The position numbers were made by a program, and so were the translations under genes. The notes beneath the pieces are model-generated. The model worked only from the letters and a program-made list of their open reading frames with translations, made no database searches and had not been told where the DNA came from. Below are positions 43,012-51,938 of a stretch of DNA of 62,394 nt, in pieces. The stretch's first letter is position 1; the number at the start of each line of letters is the position of its first letter. The DNA comes from JBAZTO01 sp041661865 (lineage in GTDB: Bacteria; Planctomycetota; Phycisphaerae; SM23-33), in contig JBAZTO010000022.1 in assembly GCA_041661865.1 (NCBI GenBank), forward strand, positions 1-62,394, in the 5' to 3' direction.

Positions 43012-43584
43012 ATGTCCCGCGTGGAAAGGCATTTGAGACAGATACCGCCGATGGCCAACGGCCCCCCGCCCGCGACCATCACCGCCCCGGGCCTGACGGT
43101 TGTTCCCGCCCGGCTTCTCGACGAGGGCGAGATCGTCATCCTGGCCATCAAACCCAGCGGCTGGTTCTGCCTGCTCAACTCCCTGCCGGTCCTGCTGGCC
43201 TGCGGAGTGGTCATCGCCCTGGTCTGTCTGACCCAAGGCAGTTGGCTGCTGCCGCTTCCCCGCGACGTGGTCGCGCTGATCTGCGTGACAGGCATGGCCT
43301 TTCGACTGCTGGTGGCCTGGCTGCAATGGATGGGAAGGCTTTACGTGCTGACCAATCTGCGGGCCATCACCGTCCGAGGGCTGTTCCGCGAAGAGGTATT
43401 CTCCTGCCCGCTCCGCAAGATCATCAAGGCCGAGTCGTCGGCCACGGTGACTGAACGGGCGGTGATGGTGGCCAACATCCTCTTCCAGGTGGCCGAGCGG
43501 CAGATCCTGCCGCCTTGGATCAACGTCAGCTATCCCGCCGAGGTGCTGGCGATCGTCCAGGAGTCCATCGGACGCAATCGGTAG
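43012..43584 (+). CDS. PH-domain (DUF304-like) membrane protein
   Basis: 190 aa from the ATG at 43012. Two membrane segments (about 45-65 and 75-95) sit before a bacterial PH-like domain (Y-V-L-T-N-L-R-A-I-T-V-R-G-L-F-R-E-E-V-F, then I-I-K-A-E-S-S-A-T-V), the arrangement of DUF304/bPH2 proteins. Residues after 150 (W-I-N-V-S-Y-P-A-E-V-L-A-I-V) continue the domain. Function unknown in general; such proteins act at the membrane. Confidence 0.75.
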   Translation: MSRVERHLRQIPPMANGPPPATITAPGLTVVPARLLDEGEIVILAIKPSGWFCLLNSLPVLLACGVVIALVCLTQGSWLLPLPRDVVALICVTGMAFRLLVAWLQWMGRLYVLTNLRAITVRGLFREEVFSCPLRKIIKAESSATVTERAVMVANILFQVAERQILPPWINVSYPAEVLAIVQESIGRNR

Positions 43585-43657
43585 GCCACACCTTTGGATA
43601 TTGTCAGCCCCGCCCGTAGCGCTTATCATGGAGTTTCCGCGTATTGGGAGTCGGAAG

Positions 43658-44518
43658 ATGAAGATTTGGATCAACGGCAAGTTGGTGGACAAGAAGAGCG
43701 CCAAGGTCAGCGTCTTTGATCACGGCCTGCTGTACGGCGACGGCGTGTTCGAGGGCATCCGCGTCTATGGCGGCAAGGTCTTCCAGGCTGCCGCGCACAT
43801 CGACCGCCTGTATGAGTCGGCCCGGTGCATCCGCCTGTCGATTCCCTACACCAAGCAGGAACTGACCGACGGGATCTACGAAACCCTCGCGGCCAGCACG
43901 ATGAAGGATCCCTACATCCGCCTGGTCGTCACGCGCGGCGAGGGCGGGCTGGGGCTCAATCCCTTCCTGTGCCCCACGCCGACGGTGTTCATCATCGCCG
44001 GGCCCATCGCCCTGTATCCCCCGGAAATGTACCGCGACGGAATGGCCGTCATCATCGCGCAGACGCTCCGCACCTCCGCGCGGATGCTCAGCCCGGCCGT
44101 CAAGAGCCTCAACTACCTCAACAATATCATGGCCAAGATCGAGGCCCTCGACGCGGGCGTGGCCGAGGCCATCATGCTCAATGACGCCGGGCAAGTGGCC
44201 GAGTGTACCGGCGACAACATCTTCATCGTCAAGGACGGCAAGGTCATCACCCCGCCGCCCTCGGCCGGCATGCTCGTGGGCATCACGCGCGGCGTGGTCA
44301 TCGACTGTGCGGGCCAACTGGGCCTGACCGTCCTGCAACAGGACATGAGTCCACAGGACGTTTTGGCCGCCGACGAATGCTTCCTCACCGGAACGGCCGC
44401 CGAGGTCATCGCCGTGACCAAGGTCGACGACCGGACCATCGGCAACGGCAAGGTCGGCCCCATCACCACGCGGCTCTTCGAGGCCTTCCGCCAATACGTC
44501 GCCTCCGGCAAGTGGTGA
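43658..44518 (+). CDS. ilvE: Branched-chain amino acid aminotransferase
   Basis: 286 aa from the ATG at 43658 (GGGAG at 43646-43650). Class IV PLP enzyme for the last step of Val/Leu/Ile synthesis. F-D-H-G-L-L-Y-G-D-G-V-F-E-G-I-R, R-L-V-V-T-R-G-E-G, the PLP lysine in A-V-K-S-L-N-Y-L-N-N, E-A-I-M-L-N-D-A-G-Q-V-A-E-C-T-G-D-N-I-F and T-G-T-A-A-E-V are all present. A 140-base piece of a second, diverged ilvE lies 3 kb downstream. D-amino acid transaminase is a remote alternative. Confidence 0.92.
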   Translation: MKIWINGKLVDKKSAKVSVFDHGLLYGDGVFEGIRVYGGKVFQAAAHIDRLYESARCIRLSIPYTKQELTDGIYETLAASTMKDPYIRLVVTRGEGGLGLNPFLCPTPTVFIIAGPIALYPPEMYRDGMAVIIAQTLRTSARMLSPAVKSLNYLNNIMAKIEALDAGVAEAIMLNDAGQVAECTGDNIFIVKDGKVITPPPSAGMLVGITRGVVIDCAGQLGLTVLQQDMSPQDVLAADECFLTGTAAEVIAVTKVDDRTIGNGKVGPITTRLFEAFRQYVASGKW

Positions 44519-44686
44519 GGCCGTGGCGGGCCAATTAGCTGACGCGAGTTGTTCGACGCCTAAAGGCCCGTCGACAACCAGCCCGATGGCCTGATCGGGA
44601 AGATTGAAAGTCATCCGCGGCAGCGGCATAATAGCCAACCGTTGTTCGTCATGTGATGGACACTTTCGTAGGGGAAGGAGCCTCCA

Positions 44687-45067
44687 ATGGCCCAAGACAA
44701 CCTGTCCGTGCCCAGCCGCAAGTCCTTTGAGGATTTGAAGAAGCTCAACCCCCACGGGGCTGAGTTCTGGACCGCTCGAGAACTTCAGCCGCTACTGGGG
44801 TACAAGCAGTGGCGCGGCTTCGAGAACGCCATCAAGAAGGCCGTAACCTCTTGTGGAAAATCAGATAATGACCCTGGGTATCACTTTGCCGGCGCCGGCA
44901 AAATGATCCCGGTTGGCAAGGGTGGGGTTCGCCAAGTCAACGACTACCTTCTCTCCCGTTTTGCCTGCTATCTCATCGCCCAGAACGGCGATCCGCGAAT
45001 CGCAGAAATCGCCGAGGCCAGATTGAAACAACGGAATAGCGTTACGGCGATGTTCCCGGTACGATGA
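44687..45067 (+). pseudogene. N-terminal fragment of a DinD-like protein
   Basis: 126 residues. S-F-E-D-L-K-K-L-N-P-H-G-A-E-F-W-T-A-R-E-L-Q, L-L-G-Y-K-Q-W-R-G-F, Y-L-L-S-R-F-A-C-Y-L-I-A-Q-N-G-D-P-R match the N-terminal half of DNA-damage-inducible protein D (BRO-N-like). Intact DinD is over 270 residues and continues with a Q-T-Y-F-A-x-Q-T-R-R segment, here replaced by AEARLKQRNSV and an early stop. GGGGAAGGAG precedes it. It is broken, or a short relative. Confidence 0.65.
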
Positions 45068-45155
45068 TTGATTATATGATCTGGTCACAGGCGTTTAATC
45101 TTTTCGCAACAAATCGAACGACATGGGCCCCAGCATTGACTAGACGAGGGTGCAA

Positions 45156-46361
45156 ATGCTGAAAATGGGTATCAACAAATTGATCGTGAAACGGTTCCGC
45201 AGTTTCCCCTCTGCGGTCCTGGATTTCGACAATCCTCTCTTCGTCGTAGGTCGCAACGGGTCAGGCAAGAGCAATCTTGCCGATGCTTTCAGTTTTGTAT
45301 CGGAGGCCATGATCTCGCCGTTGCAGGCGGTGTTTGATCGGCGTGGAGGGATATCGGCCGTACGGAATCGAAGTTCAGGACGAGGGGGGTATCCGCCTAA
45401 TCTTGGGCTCTGTTTCAAGTTCGGCGCAATGGACGGCATCGAAGGCGGTCACTTCGCGTTCGAGGTCAAGGCTCTGCCAAACTACGGATTCCAGATTGTG
45501 CGCGAGCAATGCTTGGTCCGACGAGAAGATGGAAGGCGTTGGTGGTATGATCGGACGGAATCATGGAAGAGCAACGCGGATGGATTGACCCCTGCGCTGG
45601 AACCGTCAGCTCTTTCTCTCCCGCTTGTTGGTGGCGACGAAAGATTCGCGGCAGTATTTCGGACGCTTAGTGCCATGCGAGTCTATTCGATAGAGCCGGG
45701 CAAACTTCGTGAGATGCAGGATCCAGACAGTGGTGTGGCGTTGAAATTCGATGGCAGCAACGCTGCCAGCGTTCTCCAAGAGTTGTCTCGCGGAGAGGGG
45801 GCCGCCGACACCAAAGCCGAGATCAATAGAATTCTGGAGAGTATAGTCCCAACGACGAAGTCGGTCATCCCCAAGAAACATGGGAACAAGCTTTCCATGG
45901 CCTTTTCGCAGGAGTGGGGCGACAAGAAGAAGCTCACCTTCGATGCTTTCAACATGTCGGATGGTACCCTACGATCGCTCGGACTGATCATGGCGGTCTT
46001 TCAAGACCCCAGTCCTAGCGTACTGGTGATCGAAGAGCCAGAAGCGACCATTCATCCTGGCGCGCTGGGTGCCGTGTTGGATCTGATCCGTCGCGCGTCC
46101 AGGACCATGCAGGTGCTGGTCACTACACACAGCCCGGAGTTATTGGATGCCAAGTGGATACAGGATAACAACCTTCGAATCGTTACCTGGCAAGATGGTG
46201 CCTCCCATCTACTGCTGACCTCGCAGGCTACGCGAGAGGCAATGCGTGGGCACGTGATGGGCGCGGGGGAGTTACTGCGGTCCAATGCCATGCATCCCGA
46301 GGATCTGTTCGCTAACAGTGAACAATTGCGTGAGGGAAGTCTGTTCGAGGCTTTGGAATGA
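45156..46361 (+). CDS. AAA ATPase of a putative two-gene defence system
   Basis: 401 aa from the ATG at 45156 (GAGG at 45146-45149). An ABC-type/OLD-like AAA ATPase: Walker A G-R-N-G-S-G-K-S-N near 30-38, signature-like F-N-M-S-D-G-T-L-R-S-L, Walker B V-L-V-I-E-E-P-E-A-T-I-H-P-G, and H-loop T-T-H-S-P-E-L-L. The second gene overlaps by four bases and encodes a TOPRIM-like DUF4276 protein. Such ATPase/TOPRIM pairs occur in phage-defence systems such as the AbiL type. A defence role is inference from architecture. Confidence 0.75.
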   Translation: MLKMGINKLIVKRFRSFPSAVLDFDNPLFVVGRNGSGKSNLADAFSFVSEAMISPLQAVFDRRGGISAVRNRSSGRGGYPPNLGLCFKFGAMDGIEGGHFAFEVKALPNYGFQIVREQCLVRREDGRRWWYDRTESWKSNADGLTPALEPSALSLPLVGGDERFAAVFRTLSAMRVYSIEPGKLREMQDPDSGVALKFDGSNAASVLQELSRGEGAADTKAEINRILESIVPTTKSVIPKKHGNKLSMAFSQEWGDKKKLTFDAFNMSDGTLRSLGLIMAVFQDPSPSVLVIEEPEATIHPGALGAVLDLIRRASRTMQVLVTTHSPELLDAKWIQDNNLRIVTWQDGASHLLLTSQATREAMRGHVMGAGELLRSNAMHPEDLFANSEQLREGSLFEALE

Positions 46362-46996
46362 GTATCTATCCGATTGTCGAGGGATACGGTGAAGTCGAAG
46401 CCGCCCCTGTTCTACTTCGGCGGCTGCTTGAAGAAGCTCAATGCTTCAATATTGATATTGGTTCTCCGATTCGCCGCACGCAGTCACAGCTCCGATCCAA
46501 ACAAGGCATCCAAGTCGCAGTGCAGCTCGCAATGCTTCAGCCGCAATGTAACGCGGTCATCATTCTCTTTGACGGCGAGGACGTTTGCCCGGCGACTCTT
46601 GCAGGGCAAGTCCTAGAGTGGGCAACAGAAGTTGTCGCTGGGCGCATTGCATGCAATGTGGTCATTGCCTATCGCGAGTATGAAACCTGGTTCTTGGCTG
46701 CTGTAGAGTCTCTTCGAGGAAAGTACGGAATCAGAAACGACGCGGTGGCCCCGGCCCAACCCGAATCGTGTCGCGATGCAAAGGGCGCGCTCGAGGGGTT
46801 CATGCCACACAATCGAGTCTACTCGGAAACAGGCGACCAACCTGGCATGAGCGCACTGTTCGATATGGGGCTCGCCTATAAGCGCAACCGTTCCTTCCGT
46901 AAGATGGTTAAGGTTGTTGGTGATGTGTTGACCAATCTCAACCTGCTCAAGGGCGCATGGCCACCGGCTCAATGGTTGCAGGAAAGAACTCCGTGA
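46358..46996 (+). CDS. DUF4276 TOPRIM-like protein, partner of the AAA ATPase
   Basis: 212 aa. I-Y-P-I-V-E-G-Y-G-E-V-E-A-A-P-V near 3-18 contains the TOPRIM glutamate, and A-V-I-I-L-F-D-G-E-D-V-C-P near 66-78 the D-x-D-type acidic pair. Y-E-T-W-F-L-A-A is the DUF4276 mark. TOPRIM domains cleave or remodel nucleic acids using Mg. The ATGA overlap with the ATPase indicates one unit. The last residues (W-P-P-A-Q-W-L-Q-E) are ordinary. Confidence 0.75.
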   Translation: MSIYPIVEGYGEVEAAPVLLRRLLEEAQCFNIDIGSPIRRTQSQLRSKQGIQVAVQLAMLQPQCNAVIILFDGEDVCPATLAGQVLEWATEVVAGRIACNVVIAYREYETWFLAAVESLRGKYGIRNDAVAPAQPESCRDAKGALEGFMPHNRVYSETGDQPGMSALFDMGLAYKRNRSFRKMVKVVGDVLTNLNLLKGAWPPAQWLQERTP

Positions 46997-47462
46997 TAGC
47001 CCGTCCAATGACTACGCTCGAACTGACATGGATCGGCAAGGAAAACCGGCTGAGGCTGGAGCCGAGGATTCCTGCTTAAAGACCCGGCAAGAGCTACCCT
47101 GGTGGCGCACCGGGCGGGCTGGGGCTCAATCCCTTCCTGTGTCCCACGCCGACAGTTTTCATCATCGCCGGGCCCATCGCCCTATACCCTCCGGAAATGT
47201 ATCGCGACGGGATGGCCGTCATCATCGCGCGGACGCTCCGCACCTCCGCGCCGCTGACCCCGTGGAGATGAGCCGGCTGTTCGATACACGCTTCAACCTT
47301 GCCAAGGCTGGCTATCGTGGGCGACCGCTGCCTCCGGGGCTGCGAGAAGAGCCCGCGACTCAACCCGCTGCTACAATGCAATGACGCCTGCGAAATGAGG
47401 TAACCGCGTGGTACCCGATCTGCTTGAAGACAGATGATCGACAACAGGAAAGGGCGATGCAC
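46997..47462. other. Gap after the defence pair, remnants only
   Basis: Holds the ilvE fragment (47112-47251). After it lies an open stretch to TGA at about 47384 whose translation (M-S-R-L-F-D-T-R-F-N-L-A-K-A-G-Y) is protein-like but unassigned. No promoter or hairpin stood out. Confidence 0.4.
47112..47251 (+). pseudogene. Internal fragment of a second ilvE
   Basis: 140 bases match 43942-44081 inside ilvE without a gap, with nine differences (131/140 identical). Eight of the nine are silent codon changes (e.g. CTG TAT CCC to CTA TAC CCT); the ninth changes Gln to Arg. This piece therefore comes from a functional but diverged ilvE, not from a recent copy of the local one. It lacks both ends of the gene. 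Confidence 0.85.
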
Positions 47463-48269
47463 ATGAACACGAGGGTTGTCATAATCGCAATGCTGTTGTC
47501 GGTGTCGCTGCTGCTGGCGATGGGCGGCTGCGGCAAGTATGACCTGAACAGTCGCTATGTCAGCCAGGAACGGGCAGACCGGGGGATGGTGGTGATCCTG
47601 CCTGGCATTGAGGGGGAGAGCAAGGCCAACCGGGACATCCGCGAGGGCCTTTACAGGGCAGGCATTCCCTATGGGCTGGTCATTTACCGGTGGGGGGCAC
47701 CCATTCCAGGCCCCGGCGGAATGCTGGTCAACCAGACTGACGTTTCCCGCGATCGAAGGATGGCGGAGGAACTGGCCGAGCAGATCACGCAGTACCAACA
47801 GAAGCATCCGGGCAAGCCGGTTTTTCTGATCGGCCACAGCGCCGGAGGCGGAATCACCGTTTTCACGATGGAAGCCCTTGGCAAAGTTGCAGGTGCTCGT
47901 CCCGTGGAAGGGTCTTTCCTGCTGTCGGCAAGCATTTCGTCGGATTACGACCTCGCCCCCGCGCTGGCGATGAGCCGCCGAGGGTTGGTGAACGTGTCAA
48001 ACAGGGACGATCAACTGTTGAACTCAGGCACGGCGACCTTTGGCAACGTGGACGGCAAGAAAGGCGACTCGGCCGGGCGTACCGGGTTCTACCGAAAGTA
48101 TCCCAACGTCTTCGAGCGGCCCATCACGAACGAACAGGTCCGCCGAGAGTTTGGGATCATAGGTCCTGCCCATTTCATGGCCACGCACGAGCAGTTGATC
48201 GAGAAGTACGCCCCGGCCTGGATTCTCAGCGAGTCCTGGCCGCCCGCGCGGCCGGGAGCAAAGCCCTGA
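47463..48269 (+). CDS. Lipoprotein alpha/beta hydrolase
   Basis: 268 aa from the ATG at 47463 (GGAAAGGG at 47448-47454). N-terminal lipoprotein signal with lipobox L-L-A-M-G-G-C; the mature protein would start at Cys near 24. The nucleophile elbow V-F-L-I-G-H-S-A-G-G-G and the oxyanion region V-V-I-L-P-G-I-E-G fit an esterase/lipase-like fold. The likely catalytic His is in A-H-F-M-A-T-H near the end. It lies 50 bases upstream of a membrane protein gene, probably in one operon. Substrate unknown. Confidence 0.75.
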   Translation: MNTRVVIIAMLLSVSLLLAMGGCGKYDLNSRYVSQERADRGMVVILPGIEGESKANRDIREGLYRAGIPYGLVIYRWGAPIPGPGGMLVNQTDVSRDRRMAEELAEQITQYQQKHPGKPVFLIGHSAGGGITVFTMEALGKVAGARPVEGSFLLSASISSDYDLAPALAMSRRGLVNVSNRDDQLLNSGTATFGNVDGKKGDSAGRTGFYRKYPNVFERPITNEQVRREFGIIGPAHFMATHEQLIEKYAPAWILSESWPPARPGAKP

Positions 48270-48319
48270 CGACAGCGTTGCCTGGTAGAGGCCCTTCGGA
48301 GAATGTCGGGAGAGTCACG

Positions 48320-49513
48320 ATGCGCAAGACGATTGCCTTTTTCGACGAGCCGACCGATTTCTCGCTGGTGCAGGGCGGACCGCTCTTCCAGCTTTTCCTG
48401 CGCACCGGGCTGTTGAGGCTCCCGACTAACCTCCTTGCCCGCAGGATCGTCGTGCTTGTGCTGATTGCGTGGATGCCCCTTCTCTTGCTCTCGGTTCTGT
48501 CGGGCCACGCCGTCGGGGGGCTTGGTGTGCCATTCCTGTACGACCTGGGCGCGCAGGTCAGGCTTCTGTTGTGCGTGCCACTCTTTCTCGCCGCGGATGT
48601 CGTTGTCCACCGGCGGATCAAGGTGACCGTCCGGCAATTCCTGGATCGAGGCCTGATCGCACCCGAAGATCAGCCGCGGTTTGAGGGTATCATCGCCTCG
48701 GCCATGCGCCTGCGGAATTCGGCCCTCGCGGAAGTGCTGATACTGGCGGTCGCGATCGCCGGGGGATCCTGGCTTGGAAAGCGCTATGTCGCGATGCAGG
48801 TGGCAACGTGGTTCGCGGCCCCGATCGGCGACCAGATGCAACTCACGGCGGCCGGATACTACTACTGTTTTGTCAGCCTGATGATTTTTCGCTTCCTCTT
48901 GCTTCGCTGGTATTTTCGCCTGTTCGTCTGGTACCGTTTTCTTTGGCAGGTCTCGCGACGGATTCGGCTGCGACTCAACGCGCTCCACCCCGATCGGTCC
49001 GGGGGCCTGGCTTTTCTTTCGGGAAGCATCTCCGCGTTCATGCCCATCCTGCTCGCGCACACCATCGGGCTGGCCGGCATATTGGGCGGCAAGATCTGGC
49101 ATGAGGGCGCGACGCTGCCCCAGTTCAAGCTGGAGATAGGCGTCTGGATGGTCTTCCTGATGCTGCTCGTGCTAGCCCCACTCTGTTTCTTTGTGACCCA
49201 ACTGGCAACGGCGAAACGAACCGGTCTGCGGGAGTACGGCATCGTCGCCAGCCGCTACGTCACCGAGTTTCGCCGAAAGTGGATCGAGGGCCTTTCGGCG
49301 AAGGATGAGTCGCTGGTCGGCACGGCGGACATTCAGTCGCTGGCCGACCTGTCGAACAGTTTCGAGGTCGTGCGAGAGATGCGCCTGGTGCCGTTGGGAC
49401 GGGCGACCGTGTTGCGGCTGGCGCTGTTGACGGCGCTGCCGCTCCTGCCGTTGGTGCTTACGATGATCCCAATCGAGCAATTGATCGATCGGGCGATCGG
49501 GGTGTTCCTGTGA
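48320..49513 (+). CDS. Polytopic membrane protein, 397 aa
   Basis: Start at the ATG at 48320 (MRKTIAFFDEPTDF). At least six hydrophobic segments (about 40-60, 72-95, 130-155, 175-195, 230-255, 275-300, 365-390). Residues 205-222 (R-I-R-L-R-L-N-A-L-H-P-D-R-S-G-G-L-A-F-L) form a conserved-looking cytosolic loop. The N-terminus contains F-D-E-P-T-D-F-S-L-V. Family not known to me; follows the lipoprotein hydrolase. Confidence 0.65.
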   Translation: MRKTIAFFDEPTDFSLVQGGPLFQLFLRTGLLRLPTNLLARRIVVLVLIAWMPLLLLSVLSGHAVGGLGVPFLYDLGAQVRLLLCVPLFLAADVVVHRRIKVTVRQFLDRGLIAPEDQPRFEGIIASAMRLRNSALAEVLILAVAIAGGSWLGKRYVAMQVATWFAAPIGDQMQLTAAGYYYCFVSLMIFRFLLLRWYFRLFVWYRFLWQVSRRIRLRLNALHPDRSGGLAFLSGSISAFMPILLAHTIGLAGILGGKIWHEGATLPQFKLEIGVWMVFLMLLVLAPLCFFVTQLATAKRTGLREYGIVASRYVTEFRRKWIEGLSAKDESLVGTADIQSLADLSNSFEVVREMRLVPLGRATVLRLALLTALPLLPLVLTMIPIEQLIDRAIGVFL

Positions 49514-49816
49514 GGCGGGCAAGAAAGATTAATGTGCGTAACTCCATGCGACGAGATGGAGTATAAATCGCTCGACCCGGAAAAGGCGCTTGTCTCCGGC
49601 AAGCGAGCCGCCTTCATCCGTGGAAAGTCGGAACGTGAAAGGTAGAAGTGGTCCCTGGGCAAAACATCTTGCTACCTGTGACATCCCCACGGGTCTGGCC
49701 GGTGGCGTGGTTGCGGCGTGTGCGGCCACGATAGCCATCGTGAAAGCGGAGGGTAGAGGCGAACAGAGTCCGAGCAAGGCGGGGCCAACCTCTTAACCTC
49801 CTGCCTTTAACCTTTT
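49514..49816. other. Gap with a recurring motif, no gene
   Basis: Between two convergent genes. Positions 49706-49732 repeat the 27-base motif of 1379-1405 in the same strand and encode GVVAACAAT. The surrounding open frame has no ribosome site. No terminator with a T-run was found. Confidence 0.4.
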
Positions 49817-50923
49817 CTACAACAGTTCCCGCCGCCTTCTCAGTACCGCCAGGCCGCCCAGGGCCAGCAGGAACAGCGTGGCCGGTTCGGGGATTTCCAG
49901 GTCCTGTAGGGGGTTGATGCCCGAGTCGGGGATGGCCTCCAGGCCCAGAAGTTCCAGGGCCAGGTTCGCCCCGTCACCGTTACGGATGGGCTGGGGCGAT
50001 CCGCCGTAGGCAGGCCGGCCCGTGCCCGGATCCAGGCGCGTGCCCATGTTGAGCGAGTAGAGATCCGATCCCGCCAGGACCGGCGGCCCCCAGACCATGA
50101 ACGGGATGGTGTAGTTCAGCGCGTTGGTGGCGCCGGAATGGTCATAGCCTGTGCCGCCGTGGTCGGCTGTCAGGATGATCGCCGTCTTGCCCCGCAGGGT
50201 CTCATTGGTTTCCACCAGGTTGAGGATGCTGCCAAGATAGCCGTCGATGGTCTTGATGGCGTCGTTGTAGTAGGTCGAGCCCCAGCCAGTAGCGTGGCCG
50301 TGGGAGTCGCCGTCGGTAAAGTGAACAAAGGAGTAGTTGAAGGGGCTGGTACTCATGGACGACAGAAAACTGGAGGTTAGCGTCGAAGAGTTTCCGTTGC
50401 AGACATAGGTGTCCAGCTTGTCGCGACCAAAGTCGGTACCGTTGCCATCGGCCGCCCCTTGGTCGGCATTGTAGGAGGCATCAAAGAGCGAGAACTTGCC
50501 CTTGCCAGCGTACAGGCCGGTACGGAGACCATTGTCGTGCGCCACATCAAAGACGCTGGCGACGTAACTGCCCTTGTTGCCGTGGATCGTCTCGCCGGGG
50601 GCTGGATTGCTATTGGAAGTCCAGTTATGGCCGGTAACGCCCTCTACGCTCCGGCTGGTGATCATCGTGACGTGGTTGGGCAGCGTTACCGTGCTGCTGT
50701 AGTCGTCACGGGCGTTGAGTGTCCAAGTCCCTTCCGTCATCAGGCGGCTGAAGTTGGGCACGCTGTTGGCGTCGTTCAGCGCCTTGAGATAGCTGGAGCC
50801 CAGCCCGTCCACGCTGATCTGGATGACATAGCAGACAGGTGTCGCCGCAAGAGAAGCGTTCAGCAGCAGGAAGATCGTCGCCAGGAAGCACAGACGCATA
50901 CTCCAACGCATTTGAGACAACAC
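49817..50923 (-). CDS. PEP-CTERM protein with type I phosphodiesterase fold
   Basis: 368 aa. Signal peptide about 1-27 and a C-terminal PEP-CTERM tail (E-I-P-E-P-A-T-L-F-L-L-A-L-G-G-L-A-V-L-R-R-R-R). The middle is an alkaline-phosphatase-superfamily phosphodiesterase/nucleotide pyrophosphatase: S-V-D-G-L-G-S-S-Y near 38 (metal Asp), T-L-P-N-H-V-T-M near 80 with Thr nucleophile, V-H-F-T-D-G-D-S-H-G-H and L-T-A-D-H-G-G-T-G-Y with metal ligands. Exported and held at the surface by exosortase processing. Substrate unknown. Confidence 0.83.
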   Translation of the reverse strand: MLSQMRWSMRLCFLATIFLLLNASLAATPVCYVIQISVDGLGSSYLKALNDANSVPNFSRLMTEGTWTLNARDDYSSTVTLPNHVTMITSRSVEGVTGHNWTSNSNPAPGETIHGNKGSYVASVFDVAHDNGLRTGLYAGKGKFSLFDASYNADQGAADGNGTDFGRDKLDTYVCNGNSSTLTSSFLSSMSTSPFNYSFVHFTDGDSHGHATGWGSTYYNDAIKTIDGYLGSILNLVETNETLRGKTAIILTADHGGTGYDHSGATNALNYTIPFMVWGPPVLAGSDLYSLNMGTRLDPGTGRPAYGGSPQPIRNGDGANLALELLGLEAIPDSGINPLQDLEIPEPATLFLLALGGLAVLRRRRELL

Positions 50924-51104
50924 GGCTGTCCTCCATCCGAAACTACCGTTTGAGCAACCAACATTGTGCCGCCAAGTGCCGCGTGCCTGCCCGTCGGGTA
51001 GAGGTAAACACCTTGACCGTTGAGGGTGGTTTCACGCGGCCGTGAACACAGGGGCGCCGGCGAAAACATCAGGAATCCAGCACCTCCAGGAACCTCGCGG
51101 CGGC

Positions 51105-51938
51105 TTACTCCCGCCGCCTTCTCAGCATCGCCAGGCCGCCCATGGCCAGCAGGAACAGCGTGGCCGGTTCGGGGATCAATCCGGCTTCGCCGGAAGCCCG
51201 CCCGCTGATCTCAGAGAACAGGGTCGAGACAAGCGGATCGTAGGGAGCGGCGGCGGAAGCAAAGAGGTTCGTGCCCACCGGGGCGATGAACTTGAAGAAC
51301 GTTCCGCCGGAATTGAGCTCCGGATTGTCAGACACGTCCACGCCCAGCAGCGTCTTGACCTGCCCAATCCCTTCGACCAGGTCGGCGGTGCTGCTGCCGG
51401 CACGGGCCAGCAGCGTCACCCTGGAGAACTCGATATCCAGCAGGGTGATGTCGCCATTGACGTTGGCGGTCGGGTAGAGCCAGCCAGCCGGGAAACCCTG
51501 GGTGGCTACGCGCCCGGTGATTGTCAGGTGTCCCTGTGTGCCGTTGAGGCTGACAGCGAAGCTGTCGCCGGCTGGATTGGTATAGGGGCCGTCATTGGCG
51601 ACAAAGTACATGTCCAAGTCAAGGTTCGCGGCGAACTGGACGGGTGAACCTGAATAAAGCGGGTAGGGATCAGCACTTGGGGCAGGCGGAGCGCCCAAGG
51701 CGCCGGCGGGAACGGTCGGCAGCACGCCGGTGTAGGTGTACTGGCCGGCATAGTGCCCGTTGGTCTTGTGGACCGACAGGTGGTCGGGCGAGCCTCCGTC
51801 GTAGGCGTACACCGCATCCAGCGCGACGTCAAAGGTAAAGTCGTGGTCGTCGATACGAACGCTGATGGGGCCGGCATGAACTGATGTGGCCAGAAGCAGC
51901 AATGCCAACGAAACGGCGAAAAACGTTGAGCGCACCAT
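51105..51938 (-). CDS. PEP-CTERM protein of unknown role
   Basis: 277 aa from the ATG at 51938, with GGAGGAGAG before it. Signal peptide about 1-22 (cut after SVHAG), a beta-rich mature domain (I-S-V-R-I-D-D-H-D-F-T-F-D-V-A-L, Y-T-Y-T-G-V), and the tail L-I-P-E-P-A-T-L-F-L-L-A-M-G-G-L-A-M-L-R-R-R-R-E. Nothing in the middle matches a family I know. About 180 bases separate it from the phosphodiesterase gene on the same strand. Confidence 0.75.
   Translation of the reverse strand: MVRSTFFAVSLALLLLATSVHAGPISVRIDDHDFTFDVALDAVYAYDGGSPDHLSVHKTNGHYAGQYTYTGVLPTVPAGALGAPPAPSADPYPLYSGSPVQFAANLDLDMYFVANDGPYTNPAGDSFAVSLNGTQGHLTITGRVATQGFPAGWLYPTANVNGDITLLDIEFSRVTLLARAGSSTADLVEGIGQVKTLLGVDVSDNPELNSGGTFFKFIAPVGTNLFASAAAPYDPLVSTLFSEISGRASGEAGLIPEPATLFLLAMGGLAMLRRRRE

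Noticed and set aside
45061..45095. ATATGATCTG similarity to the third MITE-like copy
   Set aside because: Only ten bases match and the ends are absent; chance cannot be excluded.
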